NCBI GenBank assembly: GCA_903813345.2
Contig: CAIIXF020000005.1
Location: 18,293,375-18,357,374, forward strand
DNA from: Owenia fusiformis
Taxonomy: Eukaryota > Annelida > Polychaeta > Sabellida > Oweniidae
Direction: 5' to 3'
Length of the DNA stretch: 64,000 bases
Below, one piece after another: positions 36,260-50,369 of the stretch. The translations under genes and the position numbers were made by a program. The notes beneath the pieces were generated by a model, which made no database searches, was not told the origin of the DNA, and worked only from the letters and a program-made list of their open reading frames with translations. How positions within the stretch are numbered: position 1 is the first letter of the stretch; each line of letters begins with the position of its first letter.

Positions 36260-37934
36260 AATGCAAATGTGAAATCTCTCAGATTATCAGTTATCTGAAT
36301 ATATGATGATAATGATAACTCAAACTGTAATACAGAAAATGGGAATGATTATTTGAAGGATTGAATCAAACGAATCAGTGGCAGTAATTTTTTTTTTTAT
36401 TTGACATGAGAACTATTAGAATACATGTACATGGTACATGTATGTCATAAAATTGTTATGTAATAATGATGTAATCAAACTATTGTAGTTTAGATCATTA
36501 TATTCTGTTGCATGAGCTGAAAAATATTTTTAAATGTGTTCATATTAGTATTATTAGTATTTGATACTCTATAGTCTGTACCTTTTTACATAAAAAACAA
36601 TCTAGAAAGAAAATGGTGAAGGAAATGTAATGTATGCACTAAAACAAATAAATGATCATATAATTGATTGATTGAGGACATTTAACGTGCCTCGAAATTA
36701 TGATAAATGAGATTATGATAAATGGTGCACAATTAAATAAACATTAGAATGTATATATACAATCATTGCGCTTAATAAAAATATAATGGATAGTTAATCA
36801 ATAAGTAATGAGTGCAAAACACAAATACACCAATTGATTTTGTTAACAGTCAGAGAAATTATTATTGTTTATAAGCTTTGTTATTCTTTTGATTAACAAT
36901 AGCACAGATCATAAAACATGACACCGAATAGGATATGTATGTGAAATATTGCAATAATGATATATTAATTGAAATGTGATATGTAGTTAGCCTTTATAAA
37001 TTGAATGAAATATATTTTGTTATAATCAATTTGCATGTATTCTGTTATTGTTGAACATTTTTGTTTAAGTGACTGAATGCTTAAATTTCATTTATAAAAA
37101 AAATTCAAAAATCACTTGATATCAATTATGTAACTTTATCTTGAATTCAAACATCAATAAAACACAATTAGAGTAAACAGTTTGATTTCACAATTAACTT
37201 GAGTTGAGGTTGGAGGTTAGATTCATTCATTTAAAAAACATGTAAGTATAAATATCCTCCTTAGACTAAGTTATGCATTGCCTATTGAAATACCTTCCAT
37301 TTTTGAATCCTGGTTACACTAATGGTCATTGCATTCAGGATCCAGTTACATCAAAACACATTGACTATAATTTTAAAAATGCATTATATTTTTAGGGTTA
37401 TTATCACAAATGCGTTCATATCATATTAATTACTGCTATATGACATTAAGATACACCAAGTGAGTTAACTTTTGAATATTTGAGCGTCTCATGTTAGTAC
37501 TGAAGCCTATAAGTTAATCAAGGCACAAGACAGAAACAGGAAGCCATAATAGAGAACAAAATGTAGAAATATAATATAACAAAATGGTGTTTATTTCAAC
37601 ATTGATAAAATCAAATATAAATCATGTGAGCTTCACATTGCAGCATAAGCTTACAACTTTAGAAATATCAATAATAATTGATGATACATACATATAATTA
37701 TTAGATTTGTTCAACTTAAATTTTGAATTTCACATTGTATATTACAATATAAATACATATATTTGTCACAAGGTATCAATAAATCATATTACTGTCACTA
37801 GAAATAAGTACTCAACTTTAACATTTCAAGAAAGTTCAGCTTAAATCCTCATATATTTGTTGATGACTGAAATACTGCATCCAGAATTATGAATAATGTT
37901 CATAAGACAGAGTGTGTTGATAGTTTATGCTTCA
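36260..37934. other. Convergent 3' UTR zone of the DyP gene and CFAP58
   Basis: AATAAA at 36647-36652 (+) suits the DyP gene, and TTTATT at 37590-37595 (AATAAA on the minus strand) suits CFAP58. Very AT-rich, with no exon or element recognised. Confidence 0.5.
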
Positions 37935-40900
37935 CTAAGCCACCCCCTTGCTCTGTTTAAGGTTGAAACCTCCCCCTGTAAACCTGGCCTGGTCTGTCCT
38001 CTGGGGTTGTATTATAGGGGCACCAGCCTGAGCAAGTTGTCTCTCACGTTCCCTGAAAAATAAAAAAGTGGATTCATTAAATATTTTAACATGTATTTAC
38101 TCCCAGGACAACTGTATGGGAAATATGGAATCATCCAGGAATGAATGAAGCAAACAAGCCCATAAAGTTAGAACCCAATGTATTGAAGGTCAGAAACTAC
38201 ATAATGTTTAAACATGACTATACATAGAACTATTCATAGATGTACACTCCCCTCCATAAGTTTGGCAACCAGAAGTTATTATTGCATAACATGTCCAAGC
38301 CTGTCAATATTTGGATCATAATGTTCTTCCTCGCAAACAATAGTACAGGAACTTACGACAAAGACGATTTTTTTAAAATCACCAAATGTAGACTTTTAAA
38401 CAAGTGATTCAACTTATGGGGGATTGTATATATCAAATTATTTTCTATATAATTAAATTCTGCTTACTTTGATTGTTGTTCCTTTCTCTTCTGCATGTAG
38501 TATTTCTTCTTGACCTCCTGCAGCTCCCTGGCAATCCTCTCTATCTCATATTTGTATTCTTGCACCTGGGACTCGTACATGTTCAGCTCTGAAGACATTG
38601 CCTGTAACATAACAATAATGTTGTTGATGAGAATGCACAAAGGGAAACATTACAAAAACATGTTGAGACATAAACCATGTAAACCCCTTTAAAATGTAAG
38701 CCTTATCTTAAATAAACAATTTGAATCATAATACCTTTGAAGAATACTATACAGAAATATTCAACAGGCAAAATTAACCGAGTGTTAACCCATTTTGACT
38801 ATGTACATGCTAAATTCTTGTACCAACTTAGTTACTGATCAATGCTATATAAAGAAATATATTTACTCACTTTCATTTGTTTGGTTTTATCCTTCAATGT
38901 GCTCTGATATATCCCTAGTTGTTCAGCTACTTCAGGGCCAGGTTGACGTGCGAGGATGTGTTTCAGTTCAACATAGAGCTTCTCTTTCTCTTGAATCAAT
39001 AGTTCTTTCTCTACCACCTCTTCTGTCTTTGCTATCAATCTCTTCTGTAGGGTTTGTATCTTCTGGATCATCTCGTATGTACTTGGGTCGCTACCTTCTA
39101 ATTTACGCCATCTGTGGATATTCATGGGGTTCTCTAATTCTTCTTCAAGGGCTTTACAACGTGTTCGCTCCCGGAGTAATTCACGCTGAATATGGTATAC
39201 TTCACGACGGAGGTCATCAACATTAGCAACACTCTTCTGAAGGATCGCCTTCTCACGACGTAATTTCTTGATTTCAAGTTTGAGCACACGAATGTCTTCT
39301 AGACGTTGATTGTATTGGATCTCTCCCTTGTTGAGTGTGGATTGTTGGATCTTTATCTTTTCATACAAGAGAGCCAGTTCATCGTTACGTCGCACCAATT
39401 GAGTACCCAGAATGTCACGTTCACTGATAACCTGATCTAACTCCTTCTTCTGTCTGACTCTCTCGGCATCTGCCTCTGCAATGATCTTGAGCAGTTTAGT
39501 CTCCTCAGCTTGTTGGGCCTCAATGTATGCCTTGCTCTCTGCTGCCATTTGCTTCATTCTCTGCAGTTCAGCCTGTAAACACAATTGGTATTACAAATAA
39601 GAGAAAGAAAATATAACTACATGGATGTATAAATATCAGATTATGCAGCTTAATCTATCATAATGCATTTCAAAATATTGTGTACAACTGGTATGATATA
39701 TCTGCTACACAAATTGGAACTACCAACTGGAATTTTATCAACATTGCCCTGGTTATTTGTCCATTCAAGTCATGCTTCATTTTCATACTTGAAATGTTGA
39801 GCTAAAGTTAATTGTACTCTACCTTCAGAGCTTCCTTCTCTTTCTCAACCCGTTGATGTTCAAGATGTTCTTTCACAAGAGCAGCCTCCTTTGATGAGAT
39901 CTCCTCCTTCAGTTGATCAATCTGGTGGTTCATAATCTTCAGTTTACGTTTCATTTCTGTGATCTCATCCTGGGACTCAATCAAGTTCTTGCTGTAAAGA
40001 TTTCTGTCACTTCTAACAGCCTCATAAAGATTCTGCTGTTGTTTCAGTTTAGTTTCTGCCTCAGCAATCTTCTTCTTGTAGTCAAAGATTTGCATCTCTC
40101 TCACTTTGACATCTTCCATGTGTTGTAACACCTACAATACACAAGAAATAGGGTAATATTAGAATGAGTCGCAATTAATCACATATTGCATATTTGTAAC
40201 ATAAATTCAATTTTTCATCAGAATTTTAAATTTTATGTTCATGTTTGATCCCCACTGGGGTGGACTGACTTTTTCACATCAGCAAAACAGAATTTCATTC
40301 TACGTTTTCATTTTACCAAGTATATGTCTATATGAATGGGTATCTTGATTTTTACCATTAAAAACTGAACAAAATTAGGACTATAATAAAAAAAACTTGT
40401 AATGAACATGTGAAAGACTTTAACTGTCATTCTCTTAGAAATTTTAATAATCAAGCAATAATTTATACCTTCTGTGTAAGATCACTGGCTTCATTGATAT
40501 ATCTATCTCTTTCTTTCTCAAGTTGGTAAATGATCTTCCTCTGTTTCTGGGCCTCATCTTTGTAGTTCTGTATCTCCTGCTCAAGTGTCTGCTTACTCTG
40601 CTCATGTAGCTTCACCAGGTTCAGCTGCTTCTGTGTGGCTCCTGCAGCCTTCAACATGTTCTTGTTGAGGATGTCTCTCTCCCTGACCAGGTCATCAATC
40701 GCCTTCTTATCAGCCTCTGACTGCTTCTTGTTGGTTTCCAGCTCTGAAGAGAAAAATGTCATTTTGGTAAAATTGTTTTCATGTTTTTTTAGAGTAAATA
40801 GTAATCAGTTTATATTTTAGTTATCAGGAGCTTGTTTCATGAAGTACATGTAATTATATAATCCAAGATTTTGAAACCTTTTGTAATGTTACTATCATGG

Positions 40901-43271
40901 TGGCAACATTCTTATTATCCTTTGTTGCAGCAGAATATTTATGAATTAATTTGGAAAAGGCATTCAATATGCTTTTCTTTCTCACCTCTATCCAAGGCAA
41001 TTATCTGGCTCTTCAATGTCTCCTTAGCCCCCTCTGTCTCTAGTTTCTGGTCCTCAACAGAGCGAAGTTTACGCTGAATGGTTTCCCGTAATTTGTTGAG
41101 GCGCTGAGTCTCAGTTTTCAATGCATTCACCTCATCCTCTTTTTGCTAAAAAAAGTAAGTTCAAATACAATTTAACTTCAATAATTACTTATGATAATAT
41201 TTTAGAAAGATGATTTGATTAACTCCAAGACGTTCGGATTCAATGATATGATACAGTTCAATTTTAATATAATTTAATACAGAATGTCACATATTACCAC
41301 CCTACAGTATTCCCCCTCTAGATATCCTTAAATTCATGACACAATGTTTACACAGAATAATGTTTATTTACCTTGAGTTCCAGAACTTTATTTTGGTTGT
41401 CGTTGCTAAGGGAATCTGCAGAAACCAGTTGCATTTCAAAGTCTTGCTGTAACTTTTGGAATCGAGCATTGAGAATATCAGCATCTTTGATAGTGCGCTC
41501 ATTGAAGATCCTTTGTTCTTTCAAAGACTGCTCAAGTTTAGCTGTATCAGTCTTATATCTTTCAATCTGACTTGACATGGTTTTGATCTCCGCCATTTTG
41601 CCATCTAATTCAGCCCGAGCTTGTTTCAATTCACGGTCCATCTTGTCCTTCTTACGACCTTCTCGTTGGGATTCATTGTTTCGCATTTGGATGTCTTGAT
41701 TCAGCTAGAAATTTTAAAGGACAATTGTCATGAATTGGAAAACACAAATCAAACTTTGCCAATGCATTTAAACAATCAAGATGCACAAAATACACCTGTA
41801 TGAAGCTTTGAAACATATTGATGTATAACCTCTGTCAATATGGTTCCTGATATTTTGATGGCATTGTGCTTTGCTTATAATTACAATATGACTTACCATT
41901 TGCTTGAAGCAATAGAATTATTTATAAATACTTGGTCTAATTAAATATTTCTTTTACCTCAGATATTTTCTGGTTTGATTCTTCTTGGTTTTTCTCCATT
42001 TGAGCCTGTTCCTCATTAGCTGAAGCAAGTTCCTCTCTAAGTTTGACAATTTCAGAAAGTTGATCATCACGCTCTTTCGTCAATTCTTCTTTGATCTTTA
42101 ATAATTCATTCACACTAGAAAAAAGTTGAATATTATAAATTACTCAAATCTAAAAAATATTTTGTCAAGATGTTTGTTGAATGAACAATTACATACAAAT
42201 GTACTGTTTATGTGTAGATGCTAAAACACTATTATCCCTGTTGTAATGGTTTCAAGAATATAGTAAGCAAGAATATAGTTGTGGGGCCTTGGACCTTATC
42301 TTGGGCCTATCTATATAATAGATTGAGGAGTAATTTACCTGTGTTCTTGGCCCATTGTAAGTCCAGCTCCTTGTTCTACTAGCTTGCTCAAGTTGGATAT
42401 TTCTAGTTTGAGAGACTGAATTGTTTCTCTGGCCCTTGTTTCTTTCTCATGTGCAGCATCTACCATTTTCCATGCTTTTTCAATCTCCTTCTTTAATGAG
42501 GCGATTGTGGTTTGATCTTCTTGTGATAATTTAAGAGCAGTAGAAACTTTGGCAGAATTTGCAACTATTTCAGCATTCAGTTCTCTGCATTTTTGCATCA
42601 ATCTTTTTTCACTGTCATGTGACTTTTTCAAGGCTCTATGTAATTTTTCATATTCCACTCTGAATTTTTCTAAACTGCGATCACCCATGAGTTCCCCCAA
42701 CACCTCCTGGAAGTCTTTTTCCAGTGCATCAAATGCACTGTCATCCATTGAAGCTTTTTCTTTCTGTAATACAAACATTTTCAGTAAGTTGGATATATAA
42801 TATGAAGTCCTGATGGAATGTAAAATACACATTTATTAAAACATGAAAATATGGACATGACTGTCTGTCAAGCATCCCTCTGTTCTGTCCCTACATGTAG
42901 CCTAGGTCTTATCTTGAAACTAGGCTAAAGGATCTAAAAACAGCAACATTTATAACTATAAGCAAATATGACATGATATATCACCATAACTAATTTAGAT
43001 CTATATTATACTTATAGTGTAATTCAATTCTTTTTTGAAAATCAGAAGTATGAATTTAGCAATTCTTTTTAAAAAAACATGCACTGGAAATGAAATCAGA
43101 ATTTCAAGGAAGAACAAGAATTGAACTTGAAGAAATGCCTGATTTTTGACAGATTTCTGAATATGACTATAGGCCTAATGACTAGATCTAAAATATTGCA
43201 TAAATGTGAGGCCATATACCGAAATTTATATACTCATCATATAGTTAAAGTATAGTTCTTACCTCTGCCAT
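37935..43271 (-). CDS. CFAP58: Cilia- and flagella-associated protein 58 (CCDC147)
   Basis: Long coiled-coil protein of motile cilia and sperm flagella, needed for axoneme and midpiece assembly. Ten coding exons in order: 43271-43263, 42763-42339, 42114-41958, 41704-41372, 41145-40986, 40743-40469, 40131-39823, 39572-38871, 38601-38468, 38052-37935. The frame is continuous and gives 873 residues against 872 in human. Heptad-rich helix runs through almost all of the protein. Long blocks match the vertebrate protein, for example EMKRKLKIMNHQIDQLKEE, KKELDQVISERDILGTQL, LVRRNDELALLYEKIKIQQ, NIHRWRKLEGSD and ILARQPGPE, and the C-terminal FTGGGF. The first coding exon is only three codons (MAE). 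An X-box-like site lies about 105 bp upstream of the start. Confidence 0.96.
38245..38426. mobile_element. Tc1/mariner-type MITE in CFAP58 last intron
   Basis: The left end CACTCCCCTCCATAAGTTTG and the right end read inward (CAATCCCCCATAAGTTGAAT) are inverted, with TA on both sides. 182 bp. Confidence 0.6.
40235..40312 (+). mobile_element. SINE fragment
   Basis: GATCCCCACTGGGG and TTTCATTCTACGTTTT are shared with the tRNA-like fragment at 30815-30880. It lies in a CFAP58 intron. Confidence 0.4.
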
Positions 43272-43375
43272 TGTTTATTTTGATTTTTCCCTCCTAAGTA
43301 TTAAGATTTCCACAAATATATATGCTGATTGTAAATTTATGTTTTCTCAATTTTGATCCGCCATTTATTTGCTAT

Positions 43376-43389
43376 GTTTCCATAGCGAC
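43376..43389. promoter_or_regulatory. X-box-like RFX binding site upstream of CFAP58
   Basis: GTTTCCATAGCGAC matches the imperfect-palindrome X-box (GTTGCCATGGCAAC) at 11 of 14 positions. It lies 105 bp before the CFAP58 start codon. RFX factors control many ciliary genes through such sites close to the start, so gene function and position agree. Confidence 0.6.
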
Positions 43390-45808
43390 GACCTTACGCT
43401 ATCAAAACTAGATCGCGATTTGAGATCATTTTGAACTTGAAAGCTAGAAATTATCAGGAAATAAAACCAATTGCAATCAATTTTAGCATTTGAATCAAAT
43501 TAATTGCATTTATATTGGGAAACTTGTTCCTTGTCATTCATCAACAATAAAGAACTACTTTAGATTACTACGCGGCAATATTACACTAGACGAAATCACA
43601 GTACAAGTTTCAAAAATATTCCCGGGAATATATGTACTTGAAGCATTCAACAATGCTTAATTGTGAAAGATTATTTCATCTAAATTTACAAAGTATGCAT
43701 CACAGTCATGTTTTCTGGAGTATGTCAACGTTTACATATTATACAATACAACAATTTCTTTGTGGCCCAAGTTTCTGTTGAACTGTGAAATCCAATGTTC
43801 AATAAGGACTATAAGGCATTATAAGTTGCAAAATGTCACAACCTACCATTTCTTACGATGCTGAAGGCTGGCTAAAAAACACCAACTGCCGAACACTGAA
43901 CCAAAATGTTGGTTTGTGTCATAAAAATGAATGGGGCAGGTTGAAACTTCCTGGTTAGGCTTTGACTATAATATATTTGGCCTTTCTGTAAAATCAGACC
44001 CATTTTAGTGAACCAGAGAAACAAGGGTACATTGGCTAGTTTTATGCTGTCAAACTTAGCAGGTAGCAATGACTTTAACAATGACATCAAACAATTAGAG
44101 GTATCATTTACTGGATTGGTACTGAGTGGGGATTTGATTGACTCCCATTGAGTGTGGAACAGAATTTACTCAGACAGTCGAATTATAATGTTTACATTAA
44201 CAACTTATATTTCACTATTATAAGTAAGAGTTGTCTTTTTAATTCAAAATACATGTACACCCAATACATGATTACTTAAATTTTTGGACAATTCAGCATG
44301 GTTACAATCAAATAGGGGAGAGTACTGAAAATGAAACTAAAATGTGTTGTTCTTGTTCTGTTTCAGAAGTGCTACCAATACTGTAGTCAAGTATCAATTC
44401 GAAAGAATGGGACAGTCACCATCCCTTTGTGGGGCAGGTAAAATTGGGTGCCTGTACCAGAATAAATAGCTATCCAATATGGCATTGTTTAATATAATAC
44501 ACAGGTGTGATATGGATCTAGATCTTTGGGGCTAGTATGAAAAATGAAACAGAAATTCAATACAAGTACATTTTGGTTGACCTTTCAGGCCATTTATTGT
44601 AAATAAAATACTTTTTTTGTAAAATCTGCACCTTTGAAACAAAACACAAATAAAATATTAAAATAGTTTCTTACCCTTAGCCATACATTAGCAACTTCAA
44701 TTTTCATTCTGGAAATAGTTTTAAGCATATGTTGCTTTATATGGCTAAGTGTTAGTGTTAACAATAGTCTTGCTGTATAACCTTCAGCATTCAGTTTACC
44801 CTGAATGTTAAAATATGCACGGAATATCTTCGCAAACCCCCCAGGCAATATATTGCATAGCATCTACGCCTGGAAGTTATATTTGGTTTGATGTAACTAT
44901 AATTTGGAAATAATAAAATATGATTATTCATTTAAAGGGTCAAATTCTGACCTTTGTTTATAGGCACTCAAAATCTTAAGAATAAATTCTATTCTATTTG
45001 ACCTAATTGTGATACATTTAACTTGTTGTTGAAATAAAACAATACTACACATACAACGAATGGCAGCACTAAAACTGTCTTTGTTTTAAAAAATGCTTTA
45101 AATGGCATTCAGCATTTCACAAGTGGCATTGTGCATTTCACCGTTGGCATATAGCATTTCACAAAAGGCATAACCCGGAGTGCCTAAGAACTAGAAATAT
45201 AAATATGCCATTTACCCAGCTAACTACACTGGAGTATGGACTTTGACATAATTCATTGCATATGATTATTCCTAGCATGTTGTTCTCACAAATAACCTCA
45301 TGGTCCTTAAATCAAATCAACGAAATTCTACAGGAAGACATAACACAAATCTACAAATTTTTCTCTCCAAACAAAGGTCCAAATCTTTTTTTATAGCCAA
45401 ATACAATAGAATAGCATTTTCTTTTATTCTCCCAGCCTAAATTTTGCAACATATTTTTTTTTAGTTAGGGATGCCCTCCCAAGATTTAAAAGTCTAATCC
45501 AAAATGTATTTCTGGCATGTTAGCCCAGGATAAGGTGGAATTATTTGATGACCATGAGATTGATGTAAGAATTTAATACTGCAAGAGTTGCCTACACACT
45601 GGCTCAGATTTTCTGGTGTATTCCACTAAACACTAAATAAAGGCATACTGGTATCACATTATAGCAAGTCACATAAACTATATGTTATTATAACCATTCA
45701 GGTACATTGTAGATTTAATAAAGGTTAAAACAAGTTTTCTGAAATTACTAATTGAGACCACAAGAATATTGTGCATGTACATTTTCTAAAACATGGAGTA
45801 ATGTTCAG
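43390..45808. other. Gene-poor DNA upstream of CFAP58
   Basis: No exon accepted. A minus-strand open frame at 44594-44863 has no recognisable motif and AT-driven composition. Near 45087-45175 the phrase GGCATT-x-CATTTCAC is repeated about three times. Confidence 0.4.
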
Positions 45809-46671
45809 AGGGGTCATTCATCAAGCTATCGCAATCACTGCGACGTCGCAGACACTGCGACCACCGTGCGACGTCGCAGTGACTGCGACTGGGACCTATT
45901 CATTAACAAATCGCAGTCTGCGATGTCCCTGCGACCAGTCGCAGTGATTACCACGTGTACGTGCTTGTACACGTGTTTGTTATCCTTTCGAGATCCTCTT
46001 GTATCATTTCGTAAAGTTTTATAATGGTTAACCTAGGCATGCGATATCGCAAAATAAGGTCCACATCATCGTATATTTGAAGAGGATCTGTACGATCTCT
46101 AAATACGCATTCTCTAGGTAAAGTGTTGCGGTGGAAATCAACCATCAGTTGCGCCATTTTGAACGAATAAACGCTGCTAATAGAGTATTAAACACGTCAT
46201 GCAAGATTGACAATGCGATATTGATGGATACTGAGTGGGTACAGTAACGTGGGTTCAAACCACGTGTAACGCACAATCACTGCGACCGGTCGCACGGTGA
46301 AATACTTAAAAATACAAGCCAAAAACTAGCTGTTTTTGATAGCATCACAAACATGTTAAACATAATGCATATGTTGTGCAATTTTAATATATCATGGATC
46401 GAATATCGGACTGTACGTCCTAGAATTTCCGTATAATCTCATAAAGAAATTCAATTAATTTAAGACATTTTTCTTGAACTTAAATCACTGCGACTGGGTA
46501 CCACCGGTCACTTAAATTTGGGCCATTTTAGGGGTATTTCACTGCGATGTCGCAGAAAATTCAACAGATCGCAGTCGCACGATATTGATGAATAGGACGA
46601 AATCGCTTAAAAGGGCCCTTGCGACATCGCAGGCTTGCGATGTGCTTGCGATAGCTTGATGAATGACCCCT
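45809..46671 (-). mobile_element. PIF/Harbinger element, internally deleted, with start of transposase
   Basis: The terminal inverted repeats AGGGGTCATTCATCAAGCTA and complement are about 25 bp, and CAG is duplicated on both sides, fitting the 3-bp CWG target known for animal Harbinger elements. On the minus strand, 46157-45948 encodes the typical transposase N-terminus (FRDRTDPLQIYDDVDLILR, then RMPRLTIIKLYEMI). The frame then runs out and the DDE core is absent. The rest is dense in CGACGTCGCAG-type repeats, with GC content far above its surroundings. Confidence 0.8.
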
Positions 46672-49412
46672 CAGAATGTTAAACCAAACACTTATATTGC
46701 ATTCCTAGCCTGAGCAAAATCATGTTTTTCCTATTGATTATTTTCCAATGTTCTTTTTGTCATTTGGTGAAAAGGTTTGCTTGACAGGATAAACTTTGAG
46801 TTTTTTAAATTGATTACAATGTACGTGGGTTGCTCAATAAATACCTAGAGACTGTCATATGATAAACATAGCGAGAAACTGCAACTGTATTACTGCACCA
46901 TTATTAGACAATGCCTCATATACAAAGTGATATGACTGTTAAATATTACATCTTCAGGACAATAACTTTTCTACAAAACAATCTAACCCATATCTGTTAA
47001 GTACATACTGAGTATGAAACATGTATGTGAAAAAATGTGAGGCAAAATCTAGTTGCTAGTTGCAAAGAGACATAACTGGTCATTGTTGACAGAACTGGTC
47101 ACTGTTGATCAGTAAGTCTAGGAACAACAAAATACATTGCATATAATAGCATTACATAACAAACATAAACACGATACCAAAAGTATTCTCTAAATGGTCT
47201 CACAGGAAAATAAAATCTGCATTTATATTATCAAATCTCAAATTATCTTTGAGTTATAATGTACAGACCATCTGCTAATGTTCCAGCAGAAATTAATTTC
47301 ATTATTTACAAACAATGAAAAGATGGGGAGTTTCAAAATGTCTCAAAGTAACAACTTACTTTTGATCATCAAAGGCGAGGGTATTGTCTGAAATGTTGAT
47401 CATCCTAGCCATAAGCTAAAGACTATTGTATTGATATTTTGCTATATTTCCACTAACATTATAGGGGTTTGACTTTCCAGTCAGTATCAACATTTTGAGC
47501 GCCCATCTTTTCATTGTCATGACATTCAACTTCATAGTATTACTATAACATAGTATCAGAAAATATGAAGAAAATCTCCATGGAATTTAAACCTAAAATA
47601 TTTACATAACATGTACATATATTGTATTTACTAGTACCTTTGACTCTCTATAGTCATATATGGCTGCAAAAGCTTAACACGTTACAATGACAATGAAATG
47701 ATTTTATACAACATTTAATGACTGATCATGACTCCAATATACTATCCAAGCGTAAGTACATATCAAAAATCATTATTTTCATATTTTGAAAACATGCTAT
47801 TTATTTATTATGGCAAGTTGAAAATAAAGTTCTTTAGCTCCATCATGTGATATCTGATACTGCCAACATGTTAGCTAATAGCATTATTTACAAAAACTTT
47901 AGTTGAATTCTGGTCATCAGGAAAATACATCCCTTATATAATAATAAATAAATACTACACATCCTTTTTATAGTGAGATCCTTTATCAAATAAACACAAA
48001 TATGAACTAAGGTAAACTAGAAATGGGAGACTTCAGTTTAAATATTCAAATCAAATTGGATCTAGACCTAGTATTAATATGTGTGCCTGACAGTAGTTCA
48101 ATATCTAATTCAGGTTCAATCCAGGATATGTGTAATCATGTATATACACTGAACTGATTAGATGACTTGATTATATCTATTTTGATCCTATTTCTGGCTT
48201 TGCATAAAGGTTACACGTTATCAAATACAACTCATATGGCCAAGGTCCAATTAATAATTATGTAGCAACAGGATAACATACATATAATAATAATAAAACA
48301 ATATTTTTCTCAGTTAATCATGTGAACAGCATACTACCATTATTGCACCATTATTTCAGTAGTTTCACAATGCAGTCATGTATGTAAAACATGACAGAGT
48401 CTACTATATCTACCTTGAATTATCACGACAATTAAATGAATTCCAAATTTGAATGACAAGAAAATAACTTTGCTGCCTGATAATATTTAAACCTGAGTTG
48501 TGAAAACAAAGACTTGTATTTTTGCTAAACTGACCCTTTATCTCATGTACTGACCTAGAATTCAAGATAAATGACTAGCTATGGGACTTATATACAATGG
48601 AATATCAGAAATGAAAATTAGTTTACTGATTTATGCAATTTTCACATGAGATCTAAACTCCCCTGATGACCAACTGTGCCCACCAGATATTGATATATGC
48701 ACTGGATTATATACAATTACTCATGGCACCCATAAAGGGTCTTTTTTATTGAGCATTTTTAGATATTGTACTTTTTCTTGCTTTGTAAAATGTTTTATAC
48801 TTTTTCTTGGTTTTTGATGATTTTATAATTTTTTGGCAATTTTTGTAAGCATTTGCTCCTACATTTTGTCCCGTTTTATACTCTTGTTGACGCTGCTGTA
48901 TTAATCATACGCTGTCGTGTCACTTAATTATCGAGTGTGTGTGGCAGATCATTGTAGCACCCTGACAGTAAACTTGATAATTCTAACTTTCAATTTATTC
49001 ATTGACTACATCATCATAAGAAACATGCTGATATGTAGAATCATGCAACAACACAGGAAGTTATTTTCGGAATGAACACTATCTTATCTCCATTTTTTCT
49101 ATTAACTCATATTTTACAAATTCAACTATTCCTTACTTATCAGTCGGCGAATATTGCTACCAAATACAAAGAAAAATTCATGTCAACTGTCAGGGTGGAT
49201 ATTCTTGAACACTGATGGTCATGGTTGAAATCACAGGGAAAACAGTACATCATGCGTACCATACAACATCACATGTTGAAACATACATCTTCCATTGAAG
49301 CTAATATATACAGTATGATAATACATATCCTCTTCAAGGGGAGTTAGCGTGAGTTAATACTTGAGCATAGGATTTCAGTATGGAGACATGTTGTCAAATG
49401 CAGTTACTATGG
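46672..49412 (-). other. Gene-poor DNA, possibly long PAIP2 3' UTR
   Basis: No exon or element recognised. Several TTTATT sites give AATAAA on the minus strand, so part of it may be 3' UTR of PAIP2, which is long in other animals. Confidence 0.35.
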
Positions 49413-50369
49413 TTACGTGGCAGCGGTAAAACGAGGGACAAATTCTGCAGCTTCTGGATTCAGTGTGCTGGATACTTCTTCTTTGTTTGAAACACTCTGA
49501 AAAGAACATATATACATATTCAATTTGATCATACAAAATTAAATTACTTCATAAAGACCACAAAAGGCATTATTATAACCTTTCCTTGTTTTAAAATTTA
49601 TAACAATCTGCTATGAGGCACCAGTATTGAGATCACCTGTTAACTGATCATACATTAATAATTTTTGAACAGATTGATGGAGACAGATTTCAACTGAAAA
49701 GTACATATATAAACTTACAGTTTCTTCACTTTTGTTACTATTGAGATTTTGCATTGTTAGATTCTGCATATTATTGATAAGTTCTTGGTCTCCAGATTCC
49801 TTGGGAGGGAAGCTTTTGCCATTTTCTTCATCCTCAATCATCTGTTCGAAACACATCTCCAGAAACTCTTGTTCTAATTCTTGCTCGACCTTAAACATAA
49901 ATAAAACAGTGTATGATTACATTTTTGTACATCAAACATTTTACAGCAACTTCTTACTTGTGTTTTGAAATGTTGCTCCAGTTAACCCTAAAATCTACAT
50001 GTATTATATATTAATCAACTGTTTCATCTGATAAATTAAATAGTATAATGTTAAAAAGTAAGAATAAGATATCATCATCTTAGGAATAACATTTATTTAT
50101 TCAAAGTGATTCAATAATACTTTTCAATTGGTATCTGACTTTTTGAGATGCTCCTAATATGCACATAAAAGACCAAATAGCCGACACAGAACAATACAAT
50201 ATAAGAACCATTACAAATAATGAAGAAGCACTGAAACAAAGAATACAATATCTCATACCTTTCTATCAAATTCCTCAAGATCATCTGCCATCCACATATA
50301 TTCTGAGAAATCAACATCACTTGGACTGTTGTGGACTGGACTTTGTTGTAGTTCTACTGGACCCTTCAT
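49413..50369 (-). CDS. PAIP2: Poly(A)-binding protein-interacting protein 2
   Basis: Small acidic cytoplasmic inhibitor of translation that binds poly(A)-binding protein through two motifs, PAM1 and PAM2. Three coding exons in order: 50369-50259, 49889-49719, 49496-49413; 121 residues against 127 in human PAIP2. The ATG directly follows an acceptor (TTTTCAG), so an untranslated exon lies upstream. Residues 26-60 form the acidic PAM1 region: FSEYMWMADDLEEFDRK, then VEQELEQEFLEMCFEQMIED. The C-terminal PAM2 is TLNPEAAEFVPRF at 105-117, with L106, N107, P108, A110, F113, V114 and P115 as in the consensus. The PAIP2 and PAIP2B paralogues of vertebrates cannot be told apart here. Confidence 0.95.

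Noticed and set aside
38795-42800. Plus-strand frames opposite CFAP58 exons
   Set aside because: They are antisense shadows of long coiled-coil coding exons.
44594-44863. 89-codon minus-strand frame
   Set aside because: No motif, no splice support, no homologue recognised.
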